From: Symsagittifera roscoffensis
Lineage: Eukaryota > Xenacoelomorpha > Acoela > Convolutidae
NCBI RefSeq assembly: GCF_963678635.1
Contig: NC_087066.1
Span: 41,937,338 to 42,001,337, forward strand
Direction of reading: 5' to 3'
Length of the DNA stretch: 64,000 nucleotides
Below are positions 11,757 through 22,784 of the stretch, piece by piece (position 1 is the stretch's first letter; every line of letters starts with the position of its first letter). Both the position numbers and the translations under genes were made by a program. A model generated the notes under the pieces. The model saw nothing but the letters and a program-made list of their open reading frames with translations, had not been told where the DNA came from and did not search any database.

Positions 11757-12748
11757 AGTTTTTAGTTTCTCACGAAATAACCTTATTTCACGGAGATGAG
11801 TTTTTAGTTTCTCACGAAATAACCTTATTTCACGGTTAATCTGATTTCAGGATTATTAAAATCATACTTCGGGATGACAAAGCCGAAGCAGTGACGCACA
11901 CATGCGTCTTATAGAACACTTAAACTTTTGGGTAGGCATCGCATGATCACGCGATTTTCAAAGTCGCGCTGATGTGCATTATCAAATTTGAATTTCAAGT
12001 ATGAAAAAAGATTATAGAATCGTAAAAAAACAATTATCGTTTTGCAAAAAACTAGAGTCTTTCTTCAGGTTGTTCAAGCAAAAAAATTGAAATATTTCAA
12101 GTTATTCCATAAAACGAATGGGATTGCGAAAAAATCAGGTTTTTTTATCTGCCATACAAGCGATGAAATCATCCAAAAGTATTGCAGAGTTCAAAATCTT
12201 CTAAGCAGGCTGTTCAAGCTATGAAACTGTGAAACATTTCAAGTTTTTTCCGTGAGCATATCGGTAGGCAGAAAATTCAAGTTTTTCTATTGATGACATT
12301 CAGGCTTTGAAGTAATGCAAAGTTGGTTCTTAGACGAAGCCGGTTTGCCGAAAGTTCAAGCTTTCTTATCCAAGCTATGCAAACATTGAGACTTCAAAAC
12401 ACTTCAATTCATTTCACAAAGTAAATCAATAATTTTTTCTGAAGCAAGCTATTTAAGCTACAAATTAATTTTTCAAAGATCAAATCGGTTCACGAAAAAT
12501 TGAAGTTTTTTTAAGCAAGCTATTCAAGTTTTAAAACTGGGAGAAATTTCAGGTTATATCATTGACTGAATCGCTTCGTGAAAATTTAAGTTTTTCTAAG
12601 CAAGTATTCAAGTAATGAAAAAATGAAAAAATTCAAGTTATACCATATATATTTTTGATTTTTTTTGAAGAAAGTTGTTGAATTTTTGAATTTTTTCGTT
12701 GCAATTTTGTGCAATTTCATTTTGTAATTTGCAACTCAAAATATGTCA

Positions 12749-12821
12749 GTCTCCGTAGCGCAGTGGATAGCGCGCTGGACTTCTAATCCAGAGGTCGCGG
12801 GTTCGAATCCCGCCGGAGATG
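12749..12821 (+). tRNA. tRNA-Arg(UCU), consensus copy
   Basis: Identical over all 73 nt to the copy at 11684: all four stems pair and UCU anticodon, U33, U8, G18G19 and both Pol III boxes are present. The leader is A-type. A T5 run follows. It is the first tRNA of the block duplicated near 18.0 kb (offset 5,265). Confidence 0.95.
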
Positions 12822-13788
12822 AGTTTTTAGTCTCTCACGAAATAACCTTATTTCACGGTTAATCTGATTTCAGGATTATTAAAACCATACTTCGGGATGA
12901 CAAATCCGAAGCAGTGACGCACACATGCGTCTTATTGAACACTAAAACTTTTGGGTAGGCATCGCACGATCACGCAATTTTCAAAGTCGCGCTGATGTGC
13001 ATTATCAAATTTGAATTTCCAGTATGAAATTTTTTTTATAGAATCGTAAAAAAAACAATTATCGTTTTGCAAAAACCTAGAGTCTTTCTTCCTATTCAAG
13101 TTGTTCAAGCAAAAAAAATTGAAATATTTCAAGTTATTTCATAAAGCGAATGGGATTGCGAAAAAATGCGGTTTTTTTATCTGCCATACAAGCGATGAAA
13201 TCATCCAAAAGTATTGCAGAGTTCAAAATCTTCTAAGCAGGCTGTTCAAGCTATGAAACTGTGAAACATTTCAAGTTTTTTCCGTGAGCATATCGGTAGG
13301 CAGAAAATTCAAGTTTTTCTATTGGTGACATTCAGGCTTTGAAGTAACGCAAAGTTAGTTCTTAGACCAAACCGGTTTGCCGAAAGTTCAGGCTTTCGTA
13401 TCCAAGCTATGCAAGCATTGAGACTTCAAAACACTTGAATTCATTTCACAAAGTAAATCAATAATTTTTTCTGAAGCAAGCTATTTAAGGTACAAATTAG
13501 TTTTTTCAAAGACCAAATCGGTTCACGAAAAATTGAAGTTTTTCTAAGCAAGCTATTCAAGCTTTAAAACTGGGAGAAATTTCAGGTTATATCAGGGACT
13601 GAATCGCTTCGTGAAAAATTAAGTTTTTCTAAGCAAGTATTCAAGTTATGAAAATTTGAAACAATTCAAGTTATACCATATATATTTTTGAATTTTTTTG
13701 AAGAAAATTGTTGAATTTTTGAATTTTTTCCTTGCAATTTTGTGCGATTTCATTCTGTAATTTGCAATTCAAAATTCAAAATATGTCA

Positions 13789-13861
13789 GTCTCTGTAGCG
13801 CAGTCGATAGCGCGCTGTACTTCTAATCCAGAGGTCGCGGGTTCGAATCCCGCCGGAAAAG
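13789..13861 (+). pseudogene. tRNA-Arg(UCU) pseudogene, G18 lost
   Basis: Full length with UCU anticodon. G18 is C, base 30 is T facing C40, and the 3' acceptor strand CGGAAAA fails at pairs 1-72 and 3-70. It shares G18C, T6 and T30 with the copy at 19054, which has fewer changes; both come from one segmental duplication. Confidence 0.8.
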
Positions 13862-14810
13862 AGTTTTTAGTTTCTCACGAAATAACCTTATTTCACGGTT
13901 AATCTGATTTCAGGATTATTAAAATCATACTTCGGGATGACAAAGCCGAAGCAGTGACGCACACATGCGTCTTATTGAACACTAAAACTTTTGGGAAGGC
14001 ATCGCACGATCACGCGATTTTCAAAGTCGCGCTGATGTGCATTATCAAATATGAATTTCAAGTATGAAAAAAATTTATAGAATCGTAAAAAAACAATTAT
14101 CGTTTTGCAAAAAACTAGAGTCTTTCTTCCCATTCAGGTTGTTCAAGCAAAAAAATTGAAATATTTCAAGTTATTCCATAAAACGAATGGGATTGCGAAA
14201 AAATCAGGTTTTTTTATCTGCCATACAAGCGATGAAATCATCCAAAAGTATTGCAGAGTTCAAGTTCTTCTAAGCAGGCTGTTCAAGCTATGAAAATGTA
14301 AAACATTTCAAGATTTTTCCGTGAGCATATCGGTAGGCAGAAAATTCAAGTTTTTCTATTGGTGACATTCAGGCTTTGAAACAACGCAAAGTTAGTTCTT
14401 AGACCAAACCGGTTTGCCGAAAGTTCAGGCTTTCGTATCCAAGCTATGCAAGCATTGAGACTTCAAAACACTTCAATTCATTTCACAAAGTAAATCAATA
14501 TTTTTTTCTAAAGCAAGCTATTTAAGGTACAAATTAGTTTTTTCAAAGACCAAATCGGTTCACGAAAAATTGAAGTTTTTCTAAGCAAGCAATTCAAGCT
14601 TTAAAACTGGGAGAAATTTCAGGTTATATCATGGACTGAATCGCTTCGTGAAAATTTAAGTTTTTCTAAGCAAGTATTCAAGTTATGAAAATTTGAAACA
14701 ATTCAAGTTATACCATATATATTTTTGAATTTTTTTGAAGAAAGTTGTTGAATTTTTTCGTTGCAAATTTGTGCAATTTCATTGTGTAATTTGCAATTCA
14801 AAATATGTCA

Positions 14811-14883
14811 GTCTCCGTATCGCAGTGGATAGCGCGCTGGACTTCTAATCCAGAGGTCGCGGGTTCGAATGCCGCCGGAGATG
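14811..14883 (+). pseudogene. tRNA-Arg(UCU) pseudogene, B box broken
   Basis: G10 is T (pair 10-25 lost) and C61 is G, which breaks the invariant G53-C61 pair and the Pol III B box. The remainder is consensus. The trailer after it is cut short at the junction near 14930. Confidence 0.75.
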
Positions 14884-15496
14884 AGTTTTTAGTTTCTCAC
14901 GAAATAACCTTATTTCACGGTTAATCTGAAAGTATTGCAGAGTTCAAGTTCTTCTAAGCAAGCTGTTCAAGCTATGAAACTGCGAAACATTTCAAGTTTT
15001 TTTCCGTGAGCATATCGGTAGGCAGAAAATTCAAGTTTTTCTATTGATTGCATTCAGGCTTTGAAGTAATGCAAAGTTGGTTCTTAGACGAAACCGGTTT
15101 GCCGAAAGTTCAAGCTTTCTTATCCAAGCTATGCAAACAATGAGACTTCAAAACACTTCAACTCATTTCACAAAGTAAATCAATAATTTTTTCTGAAGCA
15201 AGCTATTTAAGCTACAATTAATTTTTCAAAGATCAAATCGGTTCACGAAAAATTGAAGTTTTTCTAAGCAAGCTTTTCAAGCTTTAAAACTTGGAGAAAT
15301 TTCAGTTTATATCAGAGACTGAATCACTTTATGAAAATTTAAGTTTTTCTAAGCAAGTGTTCAAGTTATGAAAATTTGAAAAAATTCAACCATATATATT
15401 TTTGATCTTTTTAAAAGAGAGTTTTTGAATTTTTGAATTTTTTGGTTGCAATTTTATTGCAATTTCATTTTGTAATTTGCAATTCAAAATATGGTA

Positions 15497-15569
15497 GTCT
15501 GCGTAGCGCAGTGGATAGCGCGCTGGACTTCTAATCCAGATGGCGCGGGTGCTAATCCCGCCGGAGATG
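15497..15569 (+). pseudogene. tRNA-Arg(UCU) pseudogene, T loop broken
   Basis: Acceptor base 5 is G against G68. The variable loop is altered (ATGGC) and the T loop reads TGCTAAT, losing U55 and G57 and so the B box. The leader is the ATGGTA variant of leader A. It is nearly the same as the locus at 21786, 6,289 bp away. Confidence 0.85.
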
Positions 15570-16940
15570 AGTTTTTAGTTTCTCACGAAATAACCTTATT
15601 TCACGGTTAATCTGATTTCAGGATGATTAAACTCATACTTCGGGATGACAAAGACGAAGCAGTGACGCACTCATACGTTTTATAGATCACTAAGTTTGTT
15701 GGGTGGGCATTGGACGATCACGCGATTTTCATGGTCGCGCTGATATTGATTATCCATATTTGAATTTCAAGTATGAAAAAAAATTCATATAAAACTTTAA
15801 AAAAAAACAATTATCGTTTTGCAAAAAAAAGAGTCTTCCTATTCAAGTTGTTCGAGCAAAAAAAACTTGAAATGTTTCAAGTTAATTCATAAAGCGAATG
15901 AGATTGGGAAAAAATTAGGCTTTTTTTATCTGCCATACAAGCAATGAAACCATTGAAAGTTTTCCGAAGCAAGCTGTTCAAGCTATGAAACTGTGAAACA
16001 ATTCAAGTTTTTTCCGTGAGCATATCAGTAGGCAGAAAATTCAGGTTTTTCTATTGATTACATTCAGGCTTTGAAGTAATGCAAAGTTAGTTCTTAGACC
16101 ATACCGGTTTGCCGAAAGTTCAAGCTTTCGTATCCAAGCTATGCAAGCATTGAGAATTCAAAACACTTCAATTCATTTCACTAAGTGAATCAATAGTTTT
16201 CTCTGAAGCAAGCTATTTAGGCTACAAATTAGTTATTTCAAAGACCAAATCGGTTCACAAGAAGTTTTAAGCGAGCTATTCAAGCTTTAAAACTTGGAGA
16301 AATTTCATGTTATATCATAGACTGAATCGCCTCGTGAAAATTTAATTTTTCTAAGCAAGTATTCAATTTATGAACATTTGAAAAAATTCAAGTTATACCA
16401 TAGACCGATTAGGTTCATGAAAAGCTTAAGTTTCTACAAGCAAGGTAATCAAATTGATGAAATTTGAACTATTTCAAGTTATTTCTTAGCGTGAATCATC
16501 AATCAGTAATTTTTCTAAGCATAGAGGTTGCTGTTTTCAGTTGATTAGTTTAAGACAGAAATGAATCTAGGAACGCAAAATTTTCGAGTAACCACTAGAC
16601 AGGAGGCTAATTTTTTTTTCAAAAAAGAATCTGGAATGTTCTAGACTGGTACAAATTAGTTTTTTCAAAGACCAAATCGGTTCACAAAAAATTTAAGTTT
16701 TTCTAAGCAAGCTATTCAAGCTTTAAAACTGGGAGAAATTTCAGGTTATATCATGGACTGAATCGCTTTGTGAAAATTTAAGTTTTTCTAAGCAAGTATT
16801 CAAGTAATGAAAAATTGAAAAAATTCAAGTTATACCATATATATTTTTGAATTTTTTTGAAGAAAGTTGTTGAATTTTTGAATTTTTTCGTTGCAATTTT
16901 GTGCAGTTTCATTCTGTAATTTGCAATTCAAACTATGTCA

Positions 16941-17013
16941 GTCTCCGTAGCGCAGTGGATAGCGCGCTGGACTTCTAATCCAGAGGTCGCGAGTTCGAAT
17001 CCCGACGGAGATG
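16941..17013 (+). pseudogene. tRNA-Arg(UCU)-like copy, T-stem weakened
   Basis: Acceptor, D and anticodon arms are consensus. T-stem pairs 52-62 (A.C) and 49-65 (G.A) fail. It shares A52 and the following 42-bp duplication with the unit at 10612. Confidence 0.7.
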
Positions 17014-18013
17014 AGTTTTTAGTTTCTCACGAAATAACCTTATTTCACGGAGATGAGTTTTTAGTTTCTCACGAAATAACCTTATTTCACGGTTAATCTG
17101 ATTTCAGGATTATTAAAATCATACTTCGGGATGACAAAGCCGAAGCAGTGACGCACACATGCGTCTTATTGAACACTAAAACTTTAGGGTAGGCATCGCA
17201 CGATCACGCGATTTTCAAAGTCGCGCTGATGTGCATTATCAAATTTGAATTTCAAGTATGAAAAAAGATTAAATAATCGTAAAAAAACAATTATCGTTTT
17301 GCAAAAAAACTAGAGTTTTTCTTCCTATTCAGGTTGTTCAAGCAAAAAAATTGAAATATTTCAAGTTATTCTATAAAACGAATGGGATTGCGAAAAAATC
17401 AGGTTTTTTTATCTGCCATACAAGCGATGAAATCATCCAAAAGTATTGCAGAGTTCAAAATCTTCTAAGCAGGCTGTTCAAGCTATGAAACTGTGAAACA
17501 TTTCAAGTTTTTTCCGTGAGCATATCGGTAGGCAGAAAATTCAAGTTTTTCTATTGGTGACATTCAGGCTTTGAAGTAACGCGAAGTTAGTTCTTAGACC
17601 AAACCGATTTGCCGAAAGTTCAGGCTTTCGTATCCAAGCTATGCAAGCATTGAGACTTCAAAACGCTTGAATTCATTTCACAAAGTAAATCAATAATTTT
17701 TTCTGAAGCAAGCTATTTAAGGTACAAATTAGTTTTTTCAAAGACCAAATCGGTTCACGAAAAATTTAAGTTTTTCTAAGCAAGCTATTCAAGTTTTAAA
17801 ACTGGGAGAAATTTCAGGTTATATCATTGACTGAATCGCTTCGTGAAAATTTAAGTTTTACTAAGCAAGTATTCAAGTAATGAAAAATTGAAAAAATTCA
17901 AGTTATACCATATATATTTTTGAATTTTTTTGAAGAAAGTTGTTGAATTTTTGAATTTTTTCGTTGCAATTTTGTGCAATTTCATTTTGTAATTTGCAAT
18001 TCAAAATATGTCA

Positions 18014-18086
18014 GTCTCCGTAGCGCAGTGGATAGCGCGCTGGACTTCTAATCCAGAGGTCGCGGGTTCGAATCCCGCCGGAGATG
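18014..18086 (+). tRNA. tRNA-Arg(UCU), consensus copy
   Basis: Identical over 73 nt to the copy at 12749 and 5,265 bp away from it, in the second member of the segmental duplication. All stems pair and both Pol III boxes are intact. T5 follows and the leader is A-type. Confidence 0.95.
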
Positions 18087-19053
18087 AGTTTTTAGTCTCT
18101 CACAAAATAACCTTATTTCACGGTTAATCTGATTTCAGGATTATTAAAACCATACTTCGGGATGACAAAGCCGAAGCAGTGACGCACACATGCGTCTTAT
18201 TGAACACTAAAACTTTTGGGTAGGAATCGCACGATCACGCGATTTTCAAAGTCGCGCTGATGTGCATTATCAAATTTGAATTTCCAGTATGAAAATTTTT
18301 TTAGAGAATCGTGAAAAAAAAAATTATCGTTTTGCAAAAAACTAGAGTCTTTCTTCCAATTCAAGTTGTTCAAGCAAAAAAAATTGAAATATTTCAAGTT
18401 AGTTCATAAAGCGAATGGGATTGCGAAAAAATCCGGTTTTTTTATCTGCCATACAAGCGATGAAATCATCCAAAAGTATTGCAGAGTTCAAAATCTTCTA
18501 AGCAGGCTGTTCAGGCTATGAAACTGTAAAACATTTCAAGTTTTTTCCGTGAGCATATCGGTAGGCAGAAATTTCAAGTTTTTCTATTGGTGACATTCAG
18601 GCTTTGAAGTAACGCAAAGTTAGTTCTTAGACCAAACCGGTTTGCCGAAAGTTCAGGCTTTTGTATCCAAGCTATGCAAGCATTGAGACTTCAAAACACT
18701 TGAATTCATTTCACAAAGTAAATCAATAATTTTTTCTGAAGCAAGCTATTTAAGGTACAAATTAGTTTTTTCAAAGACCAAATCGGTTCACGAAAAATTG
18801 AAGTTTTTCTAAGCAAGCTATTCAAGCTTTAAAACTGGGAGAAATTTCAGGTTATATCAGGGACTGAATCGCTTCGTGAAAATTTAAGTTTTTCTAAGCA
18901 AGTATTCAAGTTATGAAAATTTGAAACAATTCAAGTTATACCATATTTATTTTTGAATTTTTTTGAAGAAAGTTGTTGAATTTTTGAATTTTTTCCTTGC
19001 AATTTTGTGCGATTTCATTCTGTAATTTGCAATTCAAAATTTAAAATATGTCA

Positions 19054-19126
19054 GTCTCTGTAGCGCAGTCGATAGCGCGCTGTACTTCTAATCCAGAGGT
19101 CGCGGGTTCGAATCCCGCCGGAGAAG
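19054..19126 (+). pseudogene. tRNA-Arg(UCU)-like copy, G18 lost
   Basis: Paralogue of the locus at 13789 with the same T6, G18C and T30 changes. Its 3' acceptor strand is nearly normal and only pair 1-72 is G.A. Loss of G18, needed for the D-loop to T-loop contact, argues against function. Confidence 0.75.
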
Positions 19127-20075
19127 AATTTTTAGTTTCTCACGAAATAACCTTATTTCACGGATAATCTGATTTCAGGATTATTAAAATCATACTTCGG
19201 GATGACAAAGCCGAAGCAGTGACGCACACATGCGTCTTATTGAACACTAAAACTTTTGGGAAGGCATCGCACGATCACGCGATTTTCAAAGTCGCGCTGA
19301 TGTGCATTATCAAATTTGAATTTCAAGTATGAAAAAAATTATAGAATCGTAAAGAAAACAATTATCGTTTTGCAAAAAACTAGAGTCTTTCTTCCTATTC
19401 AGGTTGTTCAAGCAAAAAAATTGAAATATTTCAAGTTATTCCATAAAACGAATGCGATTGCGAAAAAATCAGGTTTTTTTATCTGCCATACAAGCGATGA
19501 AATCATCCAAAAGTATTGCAGAGTTCAAAATCTTCTAAGCAGGCTGTTCAAGCTATGAAACTGTAAAACATTTCAAGATTTTTCCGTGAGCATATCGGTA
19601 GGCAGAAAATTCAAGTTTTTCTATTGGTGACATTCAGGCTTTGAAACAACGCAAAGTTAGTTCTTAGACCAAACCGGTTTGCCGAAAGTTCAGGCTTTCG
19701 TATCCAAGCTATGCAAGCATTGAGACTTCAAAACACTTCAATTCATTTCACAAAGTAAATCAATAATTTTTTCTAAAGCAAGCTATTTAAGGTACAAATT
19801 AGTTTTTTCAAAGACCAAATCGGTTCACGAAAAATTGAAGTTTTTCTAAGCAAGCAATTCAAGCTTTAAAACTGGGAGAAATTTCAGGTTATATCATGGA
19901 CTAAATCGCTTCGTGAAAATTTAAGTTTTTCTAAGCATGTATTCAAGTTATGAAAATTTGAAACAATTCAAGTTATACCATATATATTTTTGAATTTTTT
20001 TGAAGAAAGTTGTTGAATTTTTTCGTTGCAAATTTGTGCAATTTCATTGTGTAATTTGCAATTCAAATTATGTCA

Positions 20076-20148
20076 GTCTCCGTAGCGCAGTGGATAGCGC
20101 GCTGGACTTCTAATCCAGAGGTCGCGTGTTCGAATCACGCCGGAGATG
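20076..20148 (+). tRNA. tRNA-Arg(UCU) with compensated T-stem pair
   Basis: Consensus except at pair 52-62, where G-C has become T-A (GCGTG/CACGC). Both strands changed and the stem stays fully paired. The locus at 4340 has only the A62 half and is mismatched. All invariant bases, UCU anticodon, A box and T5 are present; the B-box core GTTCGAATC is kept. A likely functional copy with an A-type leader. Confidence 0.88.
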
Positions 20149-21099
20149 AGTTTTTAGTTTCTCACGAAATAGCCTTATTTCACGGTTAATCTGATTTCAG
20201 GATTATTAAAATTATACTTCGGGATGACAAAGCCGAAGCAGTGACGCACACATGCGTCTTTTTGAACACTTAGTTTGTTGGGTGGGCATTGGACGATCAC
20301 GCAATTTTCATAGTCGCGCTGATGTTCAATATCCATATTTGAATTTCTAGTATGAAAAAATTTATATACTCGTAGAAAACTCAACTATCGTTTTGCAAAA
20401 AACTAGAGTCTTCCTATTCAAGTTTTTCAAGCGAAAAATAAATTGAAATACTTCAAGTTATTTCATAAAGCGAATGGGATTGCGAAAAACTCAGGCTTTT
20501 TTTATCTGCCATACAAGCGATGAAATCATCCAAAAGTATTGCAGAGTTCAAGTTCTTCTAAGCAAGCTGTTCAAGCTATGAAGCTGTGAAACATTTCAAG
20601 TTTTTTTACGTGAGCATATCGGTAGGCAGAAAAATCAAGTTTTTCTATTGATGACAATCAGGCTTTGAAGTAATGCAAAGTTGGTTCTTAGACGAAACCG
20701 GTTTGCCGAAAGTTCAAGCTTTCTTATCCAAGCTATGCAAGCATTGAGACTTCAAAAAACTTCAATTCATTTCACAAAGTAAATCAATAATTTTTTCTAA
20801 AGCAAGCTATTTAAGGTACAAATTAGTTTTTTCAAAGACCAAATCGGTTCACAAAAAATTTAAGTTTTTCTAAGCAAGCTATTCAAGCTTTAAAACTGGG
20901 AGAAATTTCAGGTTATATCATGGACTGAATCGCTTTGTGAAAATTTAAGTTTTTCTAAGCAAGTATTCAAGTTATGAAAACTTGAAACAATTCAAGTTAT
21001 ACCATATATATTTTTGAATTTTTTTGAAGAAAGTTGTTGAATTTTTTCGTTGCAAATTTGTGCAATTTCATTGTGTAATTTGCAATTCAAAATATGTCA

Positions 21100-21172
21100 G
21101 TCTCCGTAGCGCAGTGGATAGCGCGCTGGACTTCTAATCCAGAGGTCGCGGGTTCGAAAGCCGCCGGAGATG
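21100..21172 (+). pseudogene. tRNA-Arg(UCU) pseudogene, B box broken
   Basis: Consensus up to the T loop, where base 60 is A and C61 is G. This breaks pair 53-61 and the B box. The G61 change is shared with the locus at 14811, 6,289 bp upstream. The trailer is cut at the same junction. Confidence 0.75.
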
Positions 21173-21785
21173 AGTTTTTAGTTTCTCACGAAATAACCTT
21201 AATTCACGGTTAATCTGAAAGTATTGCAGAGTTCAAGTTCTTCTAAGCAAGCTGTTCAAGCTATGAAACTGTGAAACATTTCAAGTTTTTTCCGTGAGCA
21301 TATCGGTAGGCAGAAAATTCAAGTTTTTCTATTGATGACATTCAGGCTTTGAAGTAATGCAAAGTTGGTTCTTAGACGAAGCCGGTTTGCCGAAAGTTCA
21401 AGCTTTCTTATCCAAGCTATGCAAACATTGAGACTTCAAAACACTTCAATTCATTTCACAAAGTAAATCAATTATTTTTTCTGAAGCAAGCTATTTAAGC
21501 TACAAATTAATTTTTCAAAGATCAAATCGGTTCACGAAAAATTGAAGTTTTTCTAAGCAAGCTTTTCAAGCTTTAAAACTTGGAGAAATTTCAGTTTATA
21601 TCAGAGACTGAATCACTTTATGAAAATTTAAGTTTTTCTAAGCAAGTGTTCAAGTTATGAAAATTTGAAAAAATTCAACCATATATATTTTTGATCTTTT
21701 TAAAAGAGAGATGTTGAATTTTTGAATTTTTTGGTTGCAATTTTATTGCAATTTCATTTTGTAATTTGCAATTCAAAATATGGTA

Positions 21786-21858
21786 GTCTGCGTAGAACAG
21801 TGGATAGCGCGCTGGACTTCTAATCCAGATGGCGCGGGTGCTAATCCCGCCGGAGATG
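21786..21858 (+). pseudogene. tRNA-Arg(UCU) pseudogene
   Basis: Has the G5 acceptor mismatch and TGCTAAT T loop of the locus at 15497, plus GCGC to GAAC in the D stem. It is the duplicate of that locus with further decay. Confidence 0.85.
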
Positions 21859-22748
21859 AGTTTTTAGTTTCTCACGAAATAACCTTATTTCACGGTTAAT
21901 CTGACTTCAGGATGATTAAACTCATACTTCGGGATGACAAAGACGAAGCAGTGACGCACTCATACGTTTTATAGATCACTAAGTTTGTTGGGTGGGCATT
22001 GGACGATCACGCGATTTTCATGGTCGCGCTGATATTGATTATCCATATTTGAATTTCAAGTATGAAAAAAAATTCATATAAAACTTTAAAAAAAAACAAT
22101 TATCGTTTTGCAAAAAAAAGAGTCTTCCTATTCAAGTTGTTCGAGCAAAAAAAACTTGAAATGTTTCAAGTTAATTCATAAAGCGAATGAGATTGGGAAA
22201 AAATTAGGCTTTTTTTATCTGCCATACAAGCAATGAAACCATTGAAAGTTTTCCGAAGCAAGCTGTTCAAGCTATGAAACTGTGAAACAATTCAAGTTTT
22301 TTCCGTGAGCATATCAGTAGGCAGAAAATTCAGGTTTTTCTATTGATTACATTCAGGCTTTGAAGTAATGCAAAGTTAGTTCTTAGACCATACCGGTTTG
22401 CCGAAAGTTCAAGCTTTCGTATCCAAGCTATGCAAGCATTGAGAATTCAAAACACTTCAATTCATTTCACTAAGTGAATCAATAGTTTTCTCTGAAGCAA
22501 GCTATTTAGGCTACAAATTAGCAAGGTAATCAAATTGTTGAAATTTGAACTATTTCAAGTTATTTCTTAGCGTGAATCATCAATCAGTAATTTTTCCAAG
22601 CATAGAGGTTGCTGTTTTCAGTTGATTAGTTTAAGACAGAAATGAATCTAAGAACGCAAAATTTTCGAGTAACCACTAGACAGGAGGCTAATTTTTTTTC
22701 AAAAAAGAATCTGGAATGTTCTAGACTGAATGATTCTTAGAATTTCTG

Positions 22749-22784
22749 ATCCAGAGGTCGCGGGTTCGAATCCCGCCGGAGATG
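22749..22784 (+). pseudogene. tRNA-Arg 3' half only
   Basis: Module 2 text (GAATTTCTGAT) is joined directly to the 3' strand of the anticodon stem (CCAGAGGTC...), followed by a perfect T arm, 3' acceptor strand and T-rich run. Short homology between TCTGAT and TCTAAT at the breakpoint suggests a deletion. No 5' half exists, so it is not a gene. Confidence 0.85.

Larger units (their letters stand above)
8640..22748 (+). repeat. Block of short (about 1.02-1.07 kb) leader-A units
   Basis: Thirteen tRNA loci lie at starts spaced mostly 1,003-1,073 bp apart. Each interval holds the trailer with hairpin, seven to eight monomers, and a leader rich in TTGAATTTTT and TTGCAATTTTGTGCAATTTC ending ATATGTCA. 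Module 2 is absent. Two intervals are only 686 bp because TTAATCTGA is joined to AAGTATTGCAGAG (near 14930 and 21219). One is 1,444 bp because a fragment of module 2 is cut at 16648 and fused to a monomer. The block from about 12.7 to 16.6 kb is repeated near 18.0-22.7 kb. Confidence 0.9.
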
